The notes: generated by a model not told the origin, from the letters alone. 64,000 nucleotides of DNA from Massilia kyonggiensis (GCF_024756235.1 NZ_JANUGY010000008.1:186001-250000), one strand, 5' to 3'. Positions 52,057 through 62,121 are shown, counted from the stretch's first letter. Program-made: numbers and translations.

Positions 52057-55002
52057 ATGACGTTACTCTTTCGACCAGTCGCAGCACTATCGGCAGCCGT
52101 TGCCTGCATCCTCACCGCCCACGCGGCGCCTCTGGACAAGGCGCCCGTGATCGACCTGCCGCACGCCAGCTGGACGGCCCGCGAAGGCGCGCCGTCGAAC
52201 ATCACGGGCATCGCGCAGACGGCCGACGGCTGGATCTGGATCGGCAGCACGTCGGGCCTGTACCGGTTCGACGGGGTGCGCTTCCTGCGCGCCACCGGGG
52301 CGCAGGCGCCGCTGTCCTCGAACGTGGCCGGCATCGGCGTGCTGCCCGGCGGCGTGATGTGGGTCGGCTACAAATACGGCGGCGTGAGCCTGCTGCAGGA
52401 CGGCCGGATGCGCCACCACCCCGGCCACGAGGACGGCGGGCCGGCCGGCACGGTCTTCTCGGCCGCGCGCGACGCGTCCGGCCGGATCTGGCTCGCCACC
52501 GGCCGCGGCCTCGTCGTGCAGGGCGCCGACGGACGCTGGCGCCCATGCGACCCCGCTTTCGGCACGCCCGCCCGCGCGTTCTCGTCGGTGCTGGCGGACG
52601 GCGACGGCACGTTGTGGGCGACCGGCGTCGACGGCGTCTTCGCGCTGCCCAAGGGCGGCGCCCGGTTCGAGCGCCGGGCCACGCCGTCCACCTTCGTGCC
52701 GCTGGTCCGCCACCCGGACGGCGGCATCTGGGTCACGAACGAAGCGCAGCCGGGCATCCACAGGCTCGACGGTCCCGCTGCGAACCTGGCTGTTCCGCGC
52801 GGCGCCGTCCTGCTCGCGTTCGATCGCGAAGGCCATGCCTGGATCGCGGACGGCTCCGGCATCCTGCGCAAGCCCGGCGCGGATGGGCAGGCACCGCTGC
52901 GGCGCATGTGGGCCGAGCACGGGCTGTCCGGCCGCAAGGTGCAGACCGTGTTCGAAGACCGCGAGCGGAACGTCTGGCTCGGGACCGAAAGCGGCCTCGA
53001 CCGCTTCCACGCGCCGCGCGTGCGGGCGGAGGCGCTGTCCGGGGACGCCTCGTCGGATGCGCTGCCGCTCGCCGGCGGCGCGGGTGCCGGTGTATGGGCC
53101 GGCCATTTCTTCCTTTCCGCCCCGGGCGCCACGGCGCGCCGCCACGGCCCGCCGCCCGCCGCCGTCAAGGCCGCGACCACCGCCTTGCACCGGGATGCCG
53201 GCGGCGCCGTGTGGGCGGCCAGCTTCGACGGCCTGTGGTCGGTGCCCGCGGACGGGTCGGGCTGGCACCGCCTGCATCCCGGCCTCGAAGGCCCGGCGAC
53301 CTTTTACGCGATGGCGCAGGACACGGCGGGCACGATGTGGCTCGCGCTGGGACGGCGCGGCGTCGCCGCGTGGCGCGACGGGCGCCTGGTCGACGGCGGC
53401 GGGGTGGCGGAGCTGAAGACGTACGCGGCGGCGACCGTCGCGGCGGACCGGCGCGGGCGCGTCTGGTTCGGGTCCGTCGGCGACGACCTCGCGCTCCTGG
53501 ACGGCGGCAAGGTCAGGCACTACGGCCGCGCGGACGGCCTCGCCGTCGGCACCGTCATCCAGATCCTGCCGACGGACGACGGCGCCTGGGTCGGCGGCGA
53601 GAATGGCATCATGCATTTCGACGGCACGCGCTTCACGCCCGTCGCGGGCCGCAACGGCGAGCCTTTCGCCGGCATCACGGGCATGGTGTTCGCGCGGGAC
53701 GGCACCTTGTGGCTGAACGGCGCAGGCGGCATCTCCAGCATCGCACCGGCCGAACTGCGGAAGGCGCTGCGCGAACCCGGCTACGCCGTCGGCTTCGGCC
53801 GCATCGATTACCGCGACGGGCTGCGCGGCACCGCAGGAGCGCTCATCCCGGTGCCGTCCGCCGTCCGCAGCGACGACGGCACGCTGTGGTTCACGACGAT
53901 CGGCGGCGTCTACGGTTTCGACCCGGCCGCGCTGCCGCGCAATACGCTGGTGCCGCCCGTCGTCATCACGGGCCTGAAGTCCGGCGCGACCACGTTCAAC
54001 GCGGGCGACGGGATGCGCCTGCCGGCGGGGACGGACAAGCTGGACATCGACTTCACTGCACTCACCTACCGCGAACCGGGACGCGTGGAATTCCGCTACC
54101 GGCTCGACGGCGTCGACCAGGACTGGCGCGAGGGCGGCGAACGTTCCGCCCACTACACCAATCTCGGGCCGGGCCATTACCGCTTCCGGGTGCTCGCGTC
54201 GAACGACGACGGCGTGTGGAACACGACCGGGGCGGCCATGTCGTTCGAGATCGCCCCGAGCCTCACGCAGACCGCGTGGTTCCGGGTCGTGTGCGTCGTG
54301 GCGGCGGTGTTCGTCGCGTGGCGCCTGCAGCTGTTCTGGATGCGCCGCACGGCGCGCCGGCTCGCGGTCCGCATGGGCGAGCGGATCGCCGAACGCGAAC
54401 GCATCGCGCGCGAGCTGCACGACACGCTGCTGCAGTCGATCCAGGGGTTGATGCTGCTGTTCTGGAGCACGGCCAGCCGGCTGACGGCGGACGCGCGCGT
54501 GCCGCTCGAAGCCGCGCTGGCGCGCGCCAACGGCGTGGTGGCCGAGGGCCGCGACCGCGTGGCCGGCCTGCGTTCGGCCGCCGTGCCCGATGCCGACCTG
54601 GCCGGCGCGCTGCGCCGCTACGCCGAACCGCTCGCGCGCGATGCCGGCATCGCCTTCCACCTGCATGGTGACGGCCGCACGCGCCGCCTGCGCGACTCCG
54701 CGGCCGACGAAGCGTTCGCCATCGCGCGCGAAGCGTTATGGAATGCGTTTACGCACGCCCGGGCGCGCACGGTCGACGTCACGCTGCAGTACGCGCCGTC
54801 GGCCCTGGTCGCCACGATCGCCGACGACGGCGTCGGCCTGCCCGACGACATCGACCTGGAACGCGGGCGCGACCGCCATTGGGGCATCCCCGGCATGCGC
54901 GAGCGTGCGCGCACGCTGGGTGCGACGCTGACGGTCCGGACGGCGCCCGGCGACGGGACGACGTGGACGCTGCGCGTGCCGGCCCCGGTCGCGTATGCCT
55001 GA
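52057..55002 (+). CDS. Reg_prop/Y_Y_Y sensor histidine kinase (NarX-type HisKA_3)
   Basis: 981 residues. Signal/anchor helix (~4-22), then ~14 periplasmic beta-propeller repeats with the WIGSTSGLYRFDG, VWLGTESGLDRF and LWFTTIGGVYGFD pattern, a Y_Y_Y domain (~650-740), one membrane helix (~750-770), and a cytoplasmic kinase: RERIARELHDTLLQSIQG with His788 and a C-terminal HATPase (DDGVGLPDD, WGIPGMRERA). Such kinases sense polysaccharide fragments or other periplasmic ligands. No response regulator gene follows. Confidence 0.92.
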   Translation: MTLLFRPVAALSAAVACILTAHAAPLDKAPVIDLPHASWTAREGAPSNITGIAQTADGWIWIGSTSGLYRFDGVRFLRATGAQAPLSSNVAGIGVLPGGVMWVGYKYGGVSLLQDGRMRHHPGHEDGGPAGTVFSAARDASGRIWLATGRGLVVQGADGRWRPCDPAFGTPARAFSSVLADGDGTLWATGVDGVFALPKGGARFERRATPSTFVPLVRHPDGGIWVTNEAQPGIHRLDGPAANLAVPRGAVLLAFDREGHAWIADGSGILRKPGADGQAPLRRMWAEHGLSGRKVQTVFEDRERNVWLGTESGLDRFHAPRVRAEALSGDASSDALPLAGGAGAGVWAGHFFLSAPGATARRHGPPPAAVKAATTALHRDAGGAVWAASFDGLWSVPADGSGWHRLHPGLEGPATFYAMAQDTAGTMWLALGRRGVAAWRDGRLVDGGGVAELKTYAAATVAADRRGRVWFGSVGDDLALLDGGKVRHYGRADGLAVGTVIQILPTDDGAWVGGENGIMHFDGTRFTPVAGRNGEPFAGITGMVFARDGTLWLNGAGGISSIAPAELRKALREPGYAVGFGRIDYRDGLRGTAGALIPVPSAVRSDDGTLWFTTIGGVYGFDPAALPRNTLVPPVVITGLKSGATTFNAGDGMRLPAGTDKLDIDFTALTYREPGRVEFRYRLDGVDQDWREGGERSAHYTNLGPGHYRFRVLASNDDGVWNTTGAAMSFEIAPSLTQTAWFRVVCVVAAVFVAWRLQLFWMRRTARRLAVRMGERIAERERIARELHDTLLQSIQGLMLLFWSTASRLTADARVPLEAALARANGVVAEGRDRVAGLRSAAVPDADLAGALRRYAEPLARDAGIAFHLHGDGRTRRLRDSAADEAFAIAREALWNAFTHARARTVDVTLQYAPSALVATIADDGVGLPDDIDLERGRDRHWGIPGMRERARTLGATLTVRTAPGDGTTWTLRVPAPVAYA

Positions 55003-55024
55003 CCACCCTCGAAAGGATCACGAC

Positions 55025-55612
55025 ATGGATACCACACCATTTGCCCACGGCGTCTGGCACAACGAACCGCCGGTGCACCGGGTCGACGGCGGCACGCTCT
55101 CCGTCGTCACCGGCGACCACACCGATTTCTGGCGGATCACGAGCTATGGCTTCATCCGCGACAACGGCCACTTCTTCGGCGCGCCCGCCGCCGACGGGTT
55201 CACGGCGCAGGTGCGCGTACGCGCGGCGTTCTCCGCACTGTACGACCAGGCCGGCCTCATGGTCCGCATCGACGCAGAGCGCTGGATCAAGGTGGGCGTC
55301 GAGTTCTCGGACGGGCAGCCGCTGCTCAGCACCGTGCTGACGAACGGGACGTCCGACTGGGCCGTCGCGCCGGCGCCCGCGTTCCCCGACGGCTTCTGGC
55401 TGCGCGTGACCGTCGGCGCGGGCGTGATCCGCGTCCAGTATTCGGCGGACGGCGTCACCTGGCCGATGCTGCGCCTGGCGCCCTTCCCGGCCGCGCCGCG
55501 CTATCTCGTGGGACCGATGTGCTGCACGCCGCAGCGCGCCGGGCTGGAAGTGGACTTCAGCGAATTCACGCTGGGGCCGGCCCTCGGCAAGGACCTGCAC
55601 GACCTCAGCTGA
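55025..55612 (+). CDS. DUF1349 (concanavalin-like) protein
   Basis: 195 residues, jelly-roll beta pattern: TDFWRITSYGFIRDNGHFFG, YDQAGLMVRIDAERWIKVGVE, VQYSADGVTWPMLRL. DUF1349 proteins resemble regulators or lectins of carbohydrate metabolism (YesU-type). No signal peptide. It follows the sensor kinase by 22 bases, so they may be co-transcribed. ATG at 55025 has AAAGGATCACGAC upstream. Confidence 0.8.
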   Translation: MDTTPFAHGVWHNEPPVHRVDGGTLSVVTGDHTDFWRITSYGFIRDNGHFFGAPAADGFTAQVRVRAAFSALYDQAGLMVRIDAERWIKVGVEFSDGQPLLSTVLTNGTSDWAVAPAPAFPDGFWLRVTVGAGVIRVQYSADGVTWPMLRLAPFPAAPRYLVGPMCCTPQRAGLEVDFSEFTLGPALGKDLHDLS

Positions 55613-56200
55613 CTATTGCGGAAACATCAGCCGCAGCAAGTCGTCCGCCACGGCTTCCAGCTGCGCGACGTCGCGGTACACGCGCTCCAGCACGACCATG
55701 CCGCGCGTCGTCGTCGTGATCAGGCGCGCGGCCGCGGCGGGCGGCAATGCGAGCCGGCCGGCGGCGTCGGGCTGGCCCAGGCGGTCTGCCAGGGCCTGCT
55801 GCACGTCGTCCAGCAGGCCGCGCAACGCGGCCCGGATCGCGTCGTCCATCGCCGTCTCGTCCGTCGCCGTCTTCGTCGTCAGGCAGCCGCGCGTCACCTC
55901 GTCGTCGTCGACGGCCGTGATGGTCTCGATCGCGAACCGCAGGTAGCGCCGCAGCGCTTCCTCGGCCGTGGGCGCGTCCAGCGCCGCGCGCAGGCTGGCC
56001 AGGAACCACGCCCGGTAACGCCCGAACACGCGCAGGAACAGCGCCTGCTTGTCGCCGTACGCGTGGTACAGCGAACCGCGCAGGACACCGGTCGCCTGGG
56101 CGACATCCTGCATGGACGTGGCACCGAACCCGCGCCGCCAGAACAGCAGCATCGCGCGGTCGAGCACCTCGTCTTCATCGAATTGTTTTGTGCCTGCCAT
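55613..56200 (-). CDS. TetR-family repressor
   Basis: 195 residues. N-terminal HTH: AMLLFWRRGFGATSMQDVAQATGVLRGSLYHAYGDKQALFL; C-terminal helical ligand domain (TetR_C, YcdC-like). Divergent from an MFS transporter, with tandem operator-like palindromes between them, the usual layout for a repressor of a drug or metabolite exporter. Confidence 0.9.
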   Translation of the reverse strand: MAGTKQFDEDEVLDRAMLLFWRRGFGATSMQDVAQATGVLRGSLYHAYGDKQALFLRVFGRYRAWFLASLRAALDAPTAEEALRRYLRFAIETITAVDDDEVTRGCLTTKTATDETAMDDAIRAALRGLLDDVQQALADRLGQPDAAGRLALPPAAAARLITTTTRGMVVLERVYRDVAQLEAVADDLLRLMFPQ

Positions 56201-56220
56201 GGCCCGGATTATGGCCATCC

Positions 56221-56254
56221 TTGACAGCCCTGTCAAGTTTGACTAACCTGTCAA
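56221..56254. promoter_or_regulatory. Tandem TetR operators
   Basis: TTGACAG-CC-CTGTCAA (perfect 7-bp inverted repeat, 56221-56236) and TTGAC-TAACCT-GTCAA (56239-56254), placed between the divergent tetR and MFS starts. Centre-to-centre distance is 18 bases. Confidence 0.75.
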
Positions 56255-56280
56255 ACATGAGCCACCCACAAGGACCCAGC

Positions 56281-57501
56281 ATGGACACCACCCTCGACCG
56301 CGCCGCCGCCACACGCGCCATCCTCGCCGGCCTGTGCGCCAGCCTGGTCGGCATCGGCCTCGCGCGCTTCGCCTATACGCCTCTCATTCCGCCGCTGATC
56401 GAGGCGCACTGGTTCGCCGCGCAGGACGTCGTGTTCCTCGGCGCCGCCAACCTGGTCGGCTACCTGGCCGGCGCCCTCGCGGGCCGGCCGCTGGCCGCGC
56501 GCCTCGGCAGCCGGCGCACCCTGCAACTGATGATGGCGCTCGCCTCGCTCGCGTTCTTCGCGTGCGCCCTGCCCCTGTCGGTCGCCTGGTTCTTCGGCTG
56601 GCGCTTCCTGTCGGGACTCTCCGGCGGCATCATCATGGTGCTGGCCGCGCTGAGCATCCTGCCGCAGGTGCCGCCGGAACGCCGCGGCGTGGCGAGCGGC
56701 GCGATCTTCCTGGGTCTCGGACTCGGCATCGCGGCCTCGGGCACCGTCGTGCCGCTGCTGCTGAACGAGGGCCTGGCCGCCACGTGGGCCGGGCTGGGCG
56801 CGCTGTCGCTGCTGCTCACGATCGCCAGCTGGCGCTGGTGGCCGCAAGCCGCCGCCGCACCCGCCGCGAGCGGCGGCAGCGCACCGGCGCACGCCCGCTT
56901 CGCGCTGAAGCTGATCTATGCGCAGTACGCGTTGAAGGCCGTCGGCCTCGTGCCGATGATGGTGTTCCTCGTCGACTACGTGGCGCGCGGCCTGCACATG
57001 GGAACGCACACGGCGGCGCTGTTCTGGGTCGTCTACGGCCTCGGCGCGACGGCCGGACCCATGCTGTACGGCGTGCTGGGCGACCGCCTCGGCATCGGCA
57101 CCGCGACGCGCATCGCGCTGGCCATGCAGATCGCCGCCGCGGCCGTGCTGGTCCTCGCACACAGCCTCGCCGGCCTGCTCGCGGCCACGTTCGTCATCGG
57201 CACCTACCCGCCCGGCATCGTGCCGCTGACCCTCGGCCGCATCCGCCACACCTTGCCGCAGGACGTGCCCGCGCAGGGCGCCGCGTGGAGCCGCGCGACG
57301 ACGATCTTCGCCCTGTTTCAGGCGCTCGCCGGCTATGCCTATTCCTGGATCTTCGCGGCGACCGGGGGCGACCATCGCGTGCTGATGGAGATCGGCGCCG
57401 TGGCCCTTGCCGTCGCGCTGGTGTCGGACCTGCTGCTGGCGCGCGCGGCGTGGGCGGGCGTCGCTACCGCCGCGTCAGGCCGCGTTCGACAGGAAGCGTA
57501 G
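56281..57501 (+). CDS. MFS transporter, YbfB/YjiJ family
   Basis: 406 residues, 12 hydrophobic helices. The first helix (LAGLCASLVGIGLARFAYTPLIP) and GRPLAARLGSRRTLQL, FLSGLSGGIIMVL signatures match the YbfB/YjiJ MFS family (uncharacterised exporters). ATG 56281 with AAGGA upstream is preferred over ATG 56257. Expected to be repressed by the divergent TetR protein. Confidence 0.88.
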   Translation: MDTTLDRAAATRAILAGLCASLVGIGLARFAYTPLIPPLIEAHWFAAQDVVFLGAANLVGYLAGALAGRPLAARLGSRRTLQLMMALASLAFFACALPLSVAWFFGWRFLSGLSGGIIMVLAALSILPQVPPERRGVASGAIFLGLGLGIAASGTVVPLLLNEGLAATWAGLGALSLLLTIASWRWWPQAAAAPAASGGSAPAHARFALKLIYAQYALKAVGLVPMMVFLVDYVARGLHMGTHTAALFWVVYGLGATAGPMLYGVLGDRLGIGTATRIALAMQIAAAAVLVLAHSLAGLLAATFVIGTYPPGIVPLTLGRIRHTLPQDVPAQGAAWSRATTIFALFQALAGYAYSWIFAATGGDHRVLMEIGAVALAVALVSDLLLARAAWAGVATAASGRVRQEA

Positions 57502-57563
57502 GGAGGGTAAACCGGAGGTCGCCGTGGACAAAATGGCATCACGGCTTGCTATACTTGACGATC

Positions 57564-58487
57564 ATGATCCCGACATATCCCCTGCTCTGCCCCGACCCGC
57601 TGGCGCGCGCGCCGCGGGCCGCGCCCGACGGCCCGCCGACGGACTGGCTGCGTTTGCCGCCGGCGTCGCTGCAGGGCGCACTGGTCGCCGTCGTCGGACG
57701 CGATGTCCGCCACGTGGCCCTGGACGACGCCCAGCGCCTGTCGCACTTCCCGTCGTCGCCGCTCGTGTCGCTGTCGTGGTACCGCGACATCGACGCGGGC
57801 CAGGTCTGCATGACAGGCGGCGTCCCGGCGTGGCTGCCGTTCGGTACCGCGTGCGTCGTCGCCGGCACCCAGGCGCATCCCACCACGTCGTGGGCGCCGA
57901 CGACGGGCCGCGGCTGCATGGCCTTGTTCCAGGCCGATGCCGCGCATGCGCTGTTCGGCCTGGACCTCGCGCGCGTACAGGACCGCTTCGTGCCCGCCGC
58001 CGACGTCATGGGCCGCGAGTGGGCGCCGCTGTGGGACGCGCTGCTGACGAGCCGCGACGAGGAGATTGTCGGCGTGTTCGAACACCATCTTGCGCGGCGC
58101 TGGCAGGCGCTGTCCGGGCGCGCCACGGACCAGCCGTCGCTGCGCCAGCTGGGCCGCAACTGGGTCGAGCGCCTCGCGTGGCAGGCGCACGAATGGCGGC
58201 GCGAGCACAGTCCGCGCCACGTGGAGCGCCGTATCAAGTCGTTCAGCGGACGCTCGCTGCGCGAATGGCAATCCATCGTGCGCACGGAAGGCCTGTTCTT
58301 CGCGGCGCGCGACCGCCACGACGCGGGCCAGCCGTTCGACTGGGCCACCATGGCGCTGGACGAAGGCTTTGCGGACCAGGCCCACATGACGCGCGCCGTG
58401 CGCCGCATCACCGGCTTCACGCCGGCGGAGTTCGCGCGGCGCTTCGCCGAGGACGAATCGTTCTGGATGTACCGGTTGTGGGTTTGA
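57564..58487 (+). CDS. AraC-family regulator
   Basis: 307 residues. The N-terminal ~190 residues are a poorly conserved sensor region; the C-terminal ~100 residues form the double helix-turn-helix (SFSGRSLREWQSIVRTEG, DWATMALDEGFADQAHMTRAVRRITGFTPAEFARRF). Starts at ATG 57564 in a frame that continues a non-coding shadow of the MFS gene upstream. Lies convergent to the TonB receptor gene. Confidence 0.87.
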   Translation: MIPTYPLLCPDPLARAPRAAPDGPPTDWLRLPPASLQGALVAVVGRDVRHVALDDAQRLSHFPSSPLVSLSWYRDIDAGQVCMTGGVPAWLPFGTACVVAGTQAHPTTSWAPTTGRGCMALFQADAAHALFGLDLARVQDRFVPAADVMGREWAPLWDALLTSRDEEIVGVFEHHLARRWQALSGRATDQPSLRQLGRNWVERLAWQAHEWRREHSPRHVERRIKSFSGRSLREWQSIVRTEGLFFAARDRHDAGQPFDWATMALDEGFADQAHMTRAVRRITGFTPAEFARRFAEDESFWMYRLWV

Positions 58488-58491
58488 ACAT

Positions 58492-60705
58492 TCAGTCGAA
58501 CGTGTAGCGTAGGCCCACGCGCACGGTGCGGGGCGCGCCGGGCGCATAAAACGTCGAGTGCACGCGGTCTTCATCGACGAAGCTGCCGTCCGCGTCGAAC
58601 CCGGTCGTCCCCAACTGCGCTGCCGTCGCATAGCGCCGGTCGAACAGGTTGTCCACCTGCGCAAACACGCGCAGCCGCGGCGTCGCCTGGAATGCCGTGC
58701 CGAAGTCGAACACGGCATGACCCGGCGTGGCGCCGCGGCCCAGGTAATCCGCGCCGTCCGGCCGGTGCAGGCCGTTCTCGTTGCCGCGCGCCGTCGAATC
58801 GGAGACCGCAATCACGCCCAGTTCCGCCGACCACGAAGGCGTGATCTGCCACTCGGCACGCGCCTTGAACACGTGGCGCGGGATGAGCGGGATGCGGTCG
58901 CCGGGACGGATCGCGATATTGCCGTCGGCATCCGCGCTGCTGTTGCCCTCCCCGCCCACCGTTTCGCCGCTCGCGAACGTCGCGTGCAGATACGTGTAGT
59001 GCGCCGACACGGACACCGGTCCGGCGCGGCCGTCGACACCCAGCTCGACGCCCTGGCGGCGCGTGCGGCCGAAGTTGCGGAAGTAGCCGAAGCCCGCCGC
59101 ATCGTCCGCGACGAACAGGATGTCGTCGTCGTTCGTCGCGCGGAACACGCCGGCGTTCCAGTGCATCCGGCCGATCGTGCCGCGCACGCCCGCTTCCCAC
59201 GTGCGCGTGACGACCTGCCGCAAAGGCGGATCGCCCGCCATCGCGTTCGGCAGCTTGCACGGATTCGCCGGATCCGCGCAGCCCAGCTCCACGGCCGTCG
59301 GCGTGCGGCTCCCCTCGTCGTAGCCGGCATAAGCGTTGAACGTGCGCGAAGGCGCCCACGTGATGCCGAGCGCCGGGTTGAAACGGCCGTAATGGTGGTC
59401 GCCGTCCAGCGAGCCGCTGCCGCCGCCCGGGTTGACGCGGTCGCGGTTGTGCACCGCCGTCCGGTTGTAGCGGCCGGACAGCGTCACGTGCAGGTCGTCG
59501 CGGAGGTCGATCGTATCGGTGGCGAAGACACTCCACGTGCGCGTGCGGCCGACCATGTCGACGGCCATGTCGTCGTCGGTCTCCTCCACCGGCGTGACGC
59601 CCCTGTCCGCATCGAGAACGCCGTATTGGGCAGCCTGGCGGAAGTCCGCGCGGCTCGCGTCGTAGGCCGCGCCGACCGTCAGGCGGCCGGAGAACGCGGC
59701 CTGCCCGCTCAATCCATGGTTCGCCTGCGTGCTGGCGGTGCGGTTGACGATGCCGGCGAACGGCCCGTCGTCGTCGTCATTCAGGTCGCCGTTGAACGTC
59801 GTCGTGCGGATGTGGCGGTACCAGGCGTTCCCGGACAACAGCACGTCGTCCGCCACCTTGCGGCTGCCCGTCAGGTTGAGCAGCATGGCGCGGTTGCGCG
59901 TCACGTCCGGCTTCGTGTAGACGCTCGCGTAGTCCCGCTCGAGCATCCGCTGCTCCTGCAGGCCGTTGCCCGTCAGGCGGCTGCCCGCCAGCGCGACGCT
60001 TGCCGCCACGTCCGTGACGCCGTCATGCCAGCCCACCTTGCCGAACATCTGGCCAAGGCGCGTGGGCGATGCGTCGCGCCAGCCGCCATCGCGGAACGCC
60101 GTGCCCGTGACATACCAGTGCAGGCCGCGGTCGTCGTGGCCGCCGTGCTCGAACACGAGCTCCCCGCGGCCGTCACCGCCTGTCTGCGCCTGCACGGTGC
60201 TGCCCGCATCGTGCAGGCCATCTTTCGTGCGGACGGCCAGCGCGCCACCCAGCGTGTTCAGGCCGAACAGCGGATTCGAGCCCGGCATCAGGCTCAGCGT
60301 GGAGATGGCCGCGCGGGGGATCAGGTCCCAGCTGACGACGTCGCCGAACGGTTGATTCATGCGCACGCCGTCCACGTAGACGGACAGCCCCTGCGGCGTG
60401 CCGAGCAGCGGCGACGCCGTGAAGCCGCGGTAGCTGACGTCCGGCTGGAATGGGTTGCCCTGGATCTCGTTGACGAACACGCTGCCGAGGCGGCGGTTCA
60501 GGGCGGCCGGCAGCGTCGCGGCGGCCGGGTCGTTCATGTCCTCGCCGTCGAGCGCCTGCACGTTTGCGGGAATCCGTTCGCGCGCGACGCCGAGCCCCTG
60601 CAGCGGCGTCGTGCCGACGATTTCCACGATGGCGGGCGCCGGCTCGGCGGCGGCGATGCTGTGACAGAGCGCCGCGACGGCGGCGGCGAATGCGGTTCTG
60701 GTCAT
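58492..60705 (-). CDS. TonB-dependent outer membrane receptor
   Basis: 737 residues. Signal peptide (MTRTAFAAAVAALCHSIAAA), plug domain (VSYRGFTASPLLGTPQGLSVYVDGVRMNQPFG, NPLFGLNTLGGALAV) and a 22-strand barrel ending VRVGLRYTFD with C-terminal Phe-Asp. The plug resembles receptors for metals or small organic ligands; no TonB box is obvious at the N-terminus. Divergent from a two-component system, which may control it. Confidence 0.9.
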   Translation of the reverse strand: MTRTAFAAAVAALCHSIAAAEPAPAIVEIVGTTPLQGLGVARERIPANVQALDGEDMNDPAAATLPAALNRRLGSVFVNEIQGNPFQPDVSYRGFTASPLLGTPQGLSVYVDGVRMNQPFGDVVSWDLIPRAAISTLSLMPGSNPLFGLNTLGGALAVRTKDGLHDAGSTVQAQTGGDGRGELVFEHGGHDDRGLHWYVTGTAFRDGGWRDASPTRLGQMFGKVGWHDGVTDVAASVALAGSRLTGNGLQEQRMLERDYASVYTKPDVTRNRAMLLNLTGSRKVADDVLLSGNAWYRHIRTTTFNGDLNDDDDGPFAGIVNRTASTQANHGLSGQAAFSGRLTVGAAYDASRADFRQAAQYGVLDADRGVTPVEETDDDMAVDMVGRTRTWSVFATDTIDLRDDLHVTLSGRYNRTAVHNRDRVNPGGGSGSLDGDHHYGRFNPALGITWAPSRTFNAYAGYDEGSRTPTAVELGCADPANPCKLPNAMAGDPPLRQVVTRTWEAGVRGTIGRMHWNAGVFRATNDDDILFVADDAAGFGYFRNFGRTRRQGVELGVDGRAGPVSVSAHYTYLHATFASGETVGGEGNSSADADGNIAIRPGDRIPLIPRHVFKARAEWQITPSWSAELGVIAVSDSTARGNENGLHRPDGADYLGRGATPGHAVFDFGTAFQATPRLRVFAQVDNLFDRRYATAAQLGTTGFDADGSFVDEDRVHSTFYAPGAPRTVRVGLRYTFD

Positions 60706-60831
60706 GTCGATGTCTCCTCGTGTGTTCTTTTGCACGAACTATTCCAGCGCCGCCGCACGGGCGACAGGGAAAAATTCCCGACTGGTATGGAAGTTGCGTA
60801 CACCCTGGCAAACAACCACAACGAGGAGACC

Positions 60832-62121
60832 ATGGACCTGCGCCGCCGTCTCATCGGCTCGCTCGGCCTGCTGTTGGGCAGCCTGCTGGCCATGACCACG
60901 CTGATACAACTGTATTCCCTCCGGAGCGACATCCGTGCCGAGGTGGATGCGTCCACGCGCCTCGTGAACGTGCTCGTGGCGGCCGGCAGTGCCGGCGCAG
61001 CCGATGCGGGTGCCGTACGCGCCCTGCTCGCCGGCGCCGGCCTGCGCCACCTGAGCATCCGCACGGCCGACGAACCGCCGCCGCAGCGCGCCGCGCACCC
61101 GCTGCCCGCCTGGCTGGGGTTCGCGCCGCCCGACCGCAGCGAGCGGGCGATCCGCATCGGCGGGCAACTGCTCTACATCGCGCCGAATCCCGAATCGGAA
61201 ATCGCCGAGCGCCTGCACGACACTGTGCAAATCTGGATCACCCTGTTGTTCTTTTCCGGTACAACCCTGATCGTGACGTGGTGGTGCGCCGACCGCGCGC
61301 TGTCGCCCGTGCGTGCATTGGAGGCGGGCCTGCACCGCCTCGCGCGCGGCGAGCCCGACCCCGCCCTGCCCCCGTTCGCCCTGCGCGAATTCCGCCGCGT
61401 GGCCGACGCCATCGCCCACCTCGCGCATACGCTGGCGGAGGCGCGCGCCGCCCAGCACGCGCTGGCGCGCCAGTTGATCACGGTGCAGGAAGACGAGCGG
61501 CGCGTGCTGGCGCGCGAGCTGCACGACGAGATGGGGCAGACGCTGACCGCGCTGAACGTCACCGCGACCCACCTTGCGCGCCATGCGAACATATTGACGC
61601 GCGCCGCCGTGGCGGAATGCGCGGCCGACCTGCGGCGCGAGATCCGCACGTGCGGCGAGCAGCTGCGCGCGATGCTCAAGACATTGCGCCCGCACGGCCT
61701 GCACGCGGCCGGCCTGCCGCAGACCCTGCGCGAACTCGTGCTGGGCTGGCGCGCGCGCCACACGGACATCGATTTCGAGCTCGACCTGCCCACGCAGCTG
61801 CCGGACGTGGGCGAGCTGCTGTCGCTGACGGTCTACCGCGTCGTGCAGGAAGCCGTCACGAACGTCGTGCGCCACAGCGGCGCGTCGCTGTGCGTCGTGC
61901 GGCTCGCCGTGCGCACGGGAGGACTCGTGCTGGAAGTGCGCGACGACGGCCGCGGCCTGCCCGACGAGGGCGCGACGTGGCACGGCGGCCTGCTCGGGAT
62001 CACGGAACGCATCGCCATGGCGGGCGGCCAGCTGCGGCTCGTCGCCGGTCCGGCGGGCGGCCTGCGCCTGCTGGCCACGCTGCCGCTGCCGGCCGCGCAA
62101 CCGGTGGAGGAACCGGCATGA
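60832..62121 (+). CDS. NarX-type sensor histidine kinase (HAMP, HisKA_3)
   Basis: 429 residues. Membrane helices ~9-28 and ~133-152 flank a small periplasmic domain; then HAMP-like RALSPVRALEAGLHRLARGE, kinase motif DERRVLARELHDEMGQ with His231 and C-terminal ATPase (VRDDGRGLPD, HGGLLGITERI). ATG 60832 follows GAGGAGACC. The 3' end overlaps the response regulator by four bases. Confidence 0.92.
   Translation: MDLRRRLIGSLGLLLGSLLAMTTLIQLYSLRSDIRAEVDASTRLVNVLVAAGSAGAADAGAVRALLAGAGLRHLSIRTADEPPPQRAAHPLPAWLGFAPPDRSERAIRIGGQLLYIAPNPESEIAERLHDTVQIWITLLFFSGTTLIVTWWCADRALSPVRALEAGLHRLARGEPDPALPPFALREFRRVADAIAHLAHTLAEARAAQHALARQLITVQEDERRVLARELHDEMGQTLTALNVTATHLARHANILTRAAVAECAADLRREIRTCGEQLRAMLKTLRPHGLHAAGLPQTLRELVLGWRARHTDIDFELDLPTQLPDVGELLSLTVYRVVQEAVTNVVRHSGASLCVVRLAVRTGGLVLEVRDDGRGLPDEGATWHGGLLGITERIAMAGGQLRLVAGPAGGLRLLATLPLPAAQPVEEPA

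Noticed and set aside
58558..62121. A 1187-codon open frame on the plus strand across the TonB receptor and kinase genes
   Set aside because: It is an antisense GC-rich shadow of the TonB receptor that runs into the true kinase frame; Arg/Ala/His composition and lack of domains show it is not coding before 60832.
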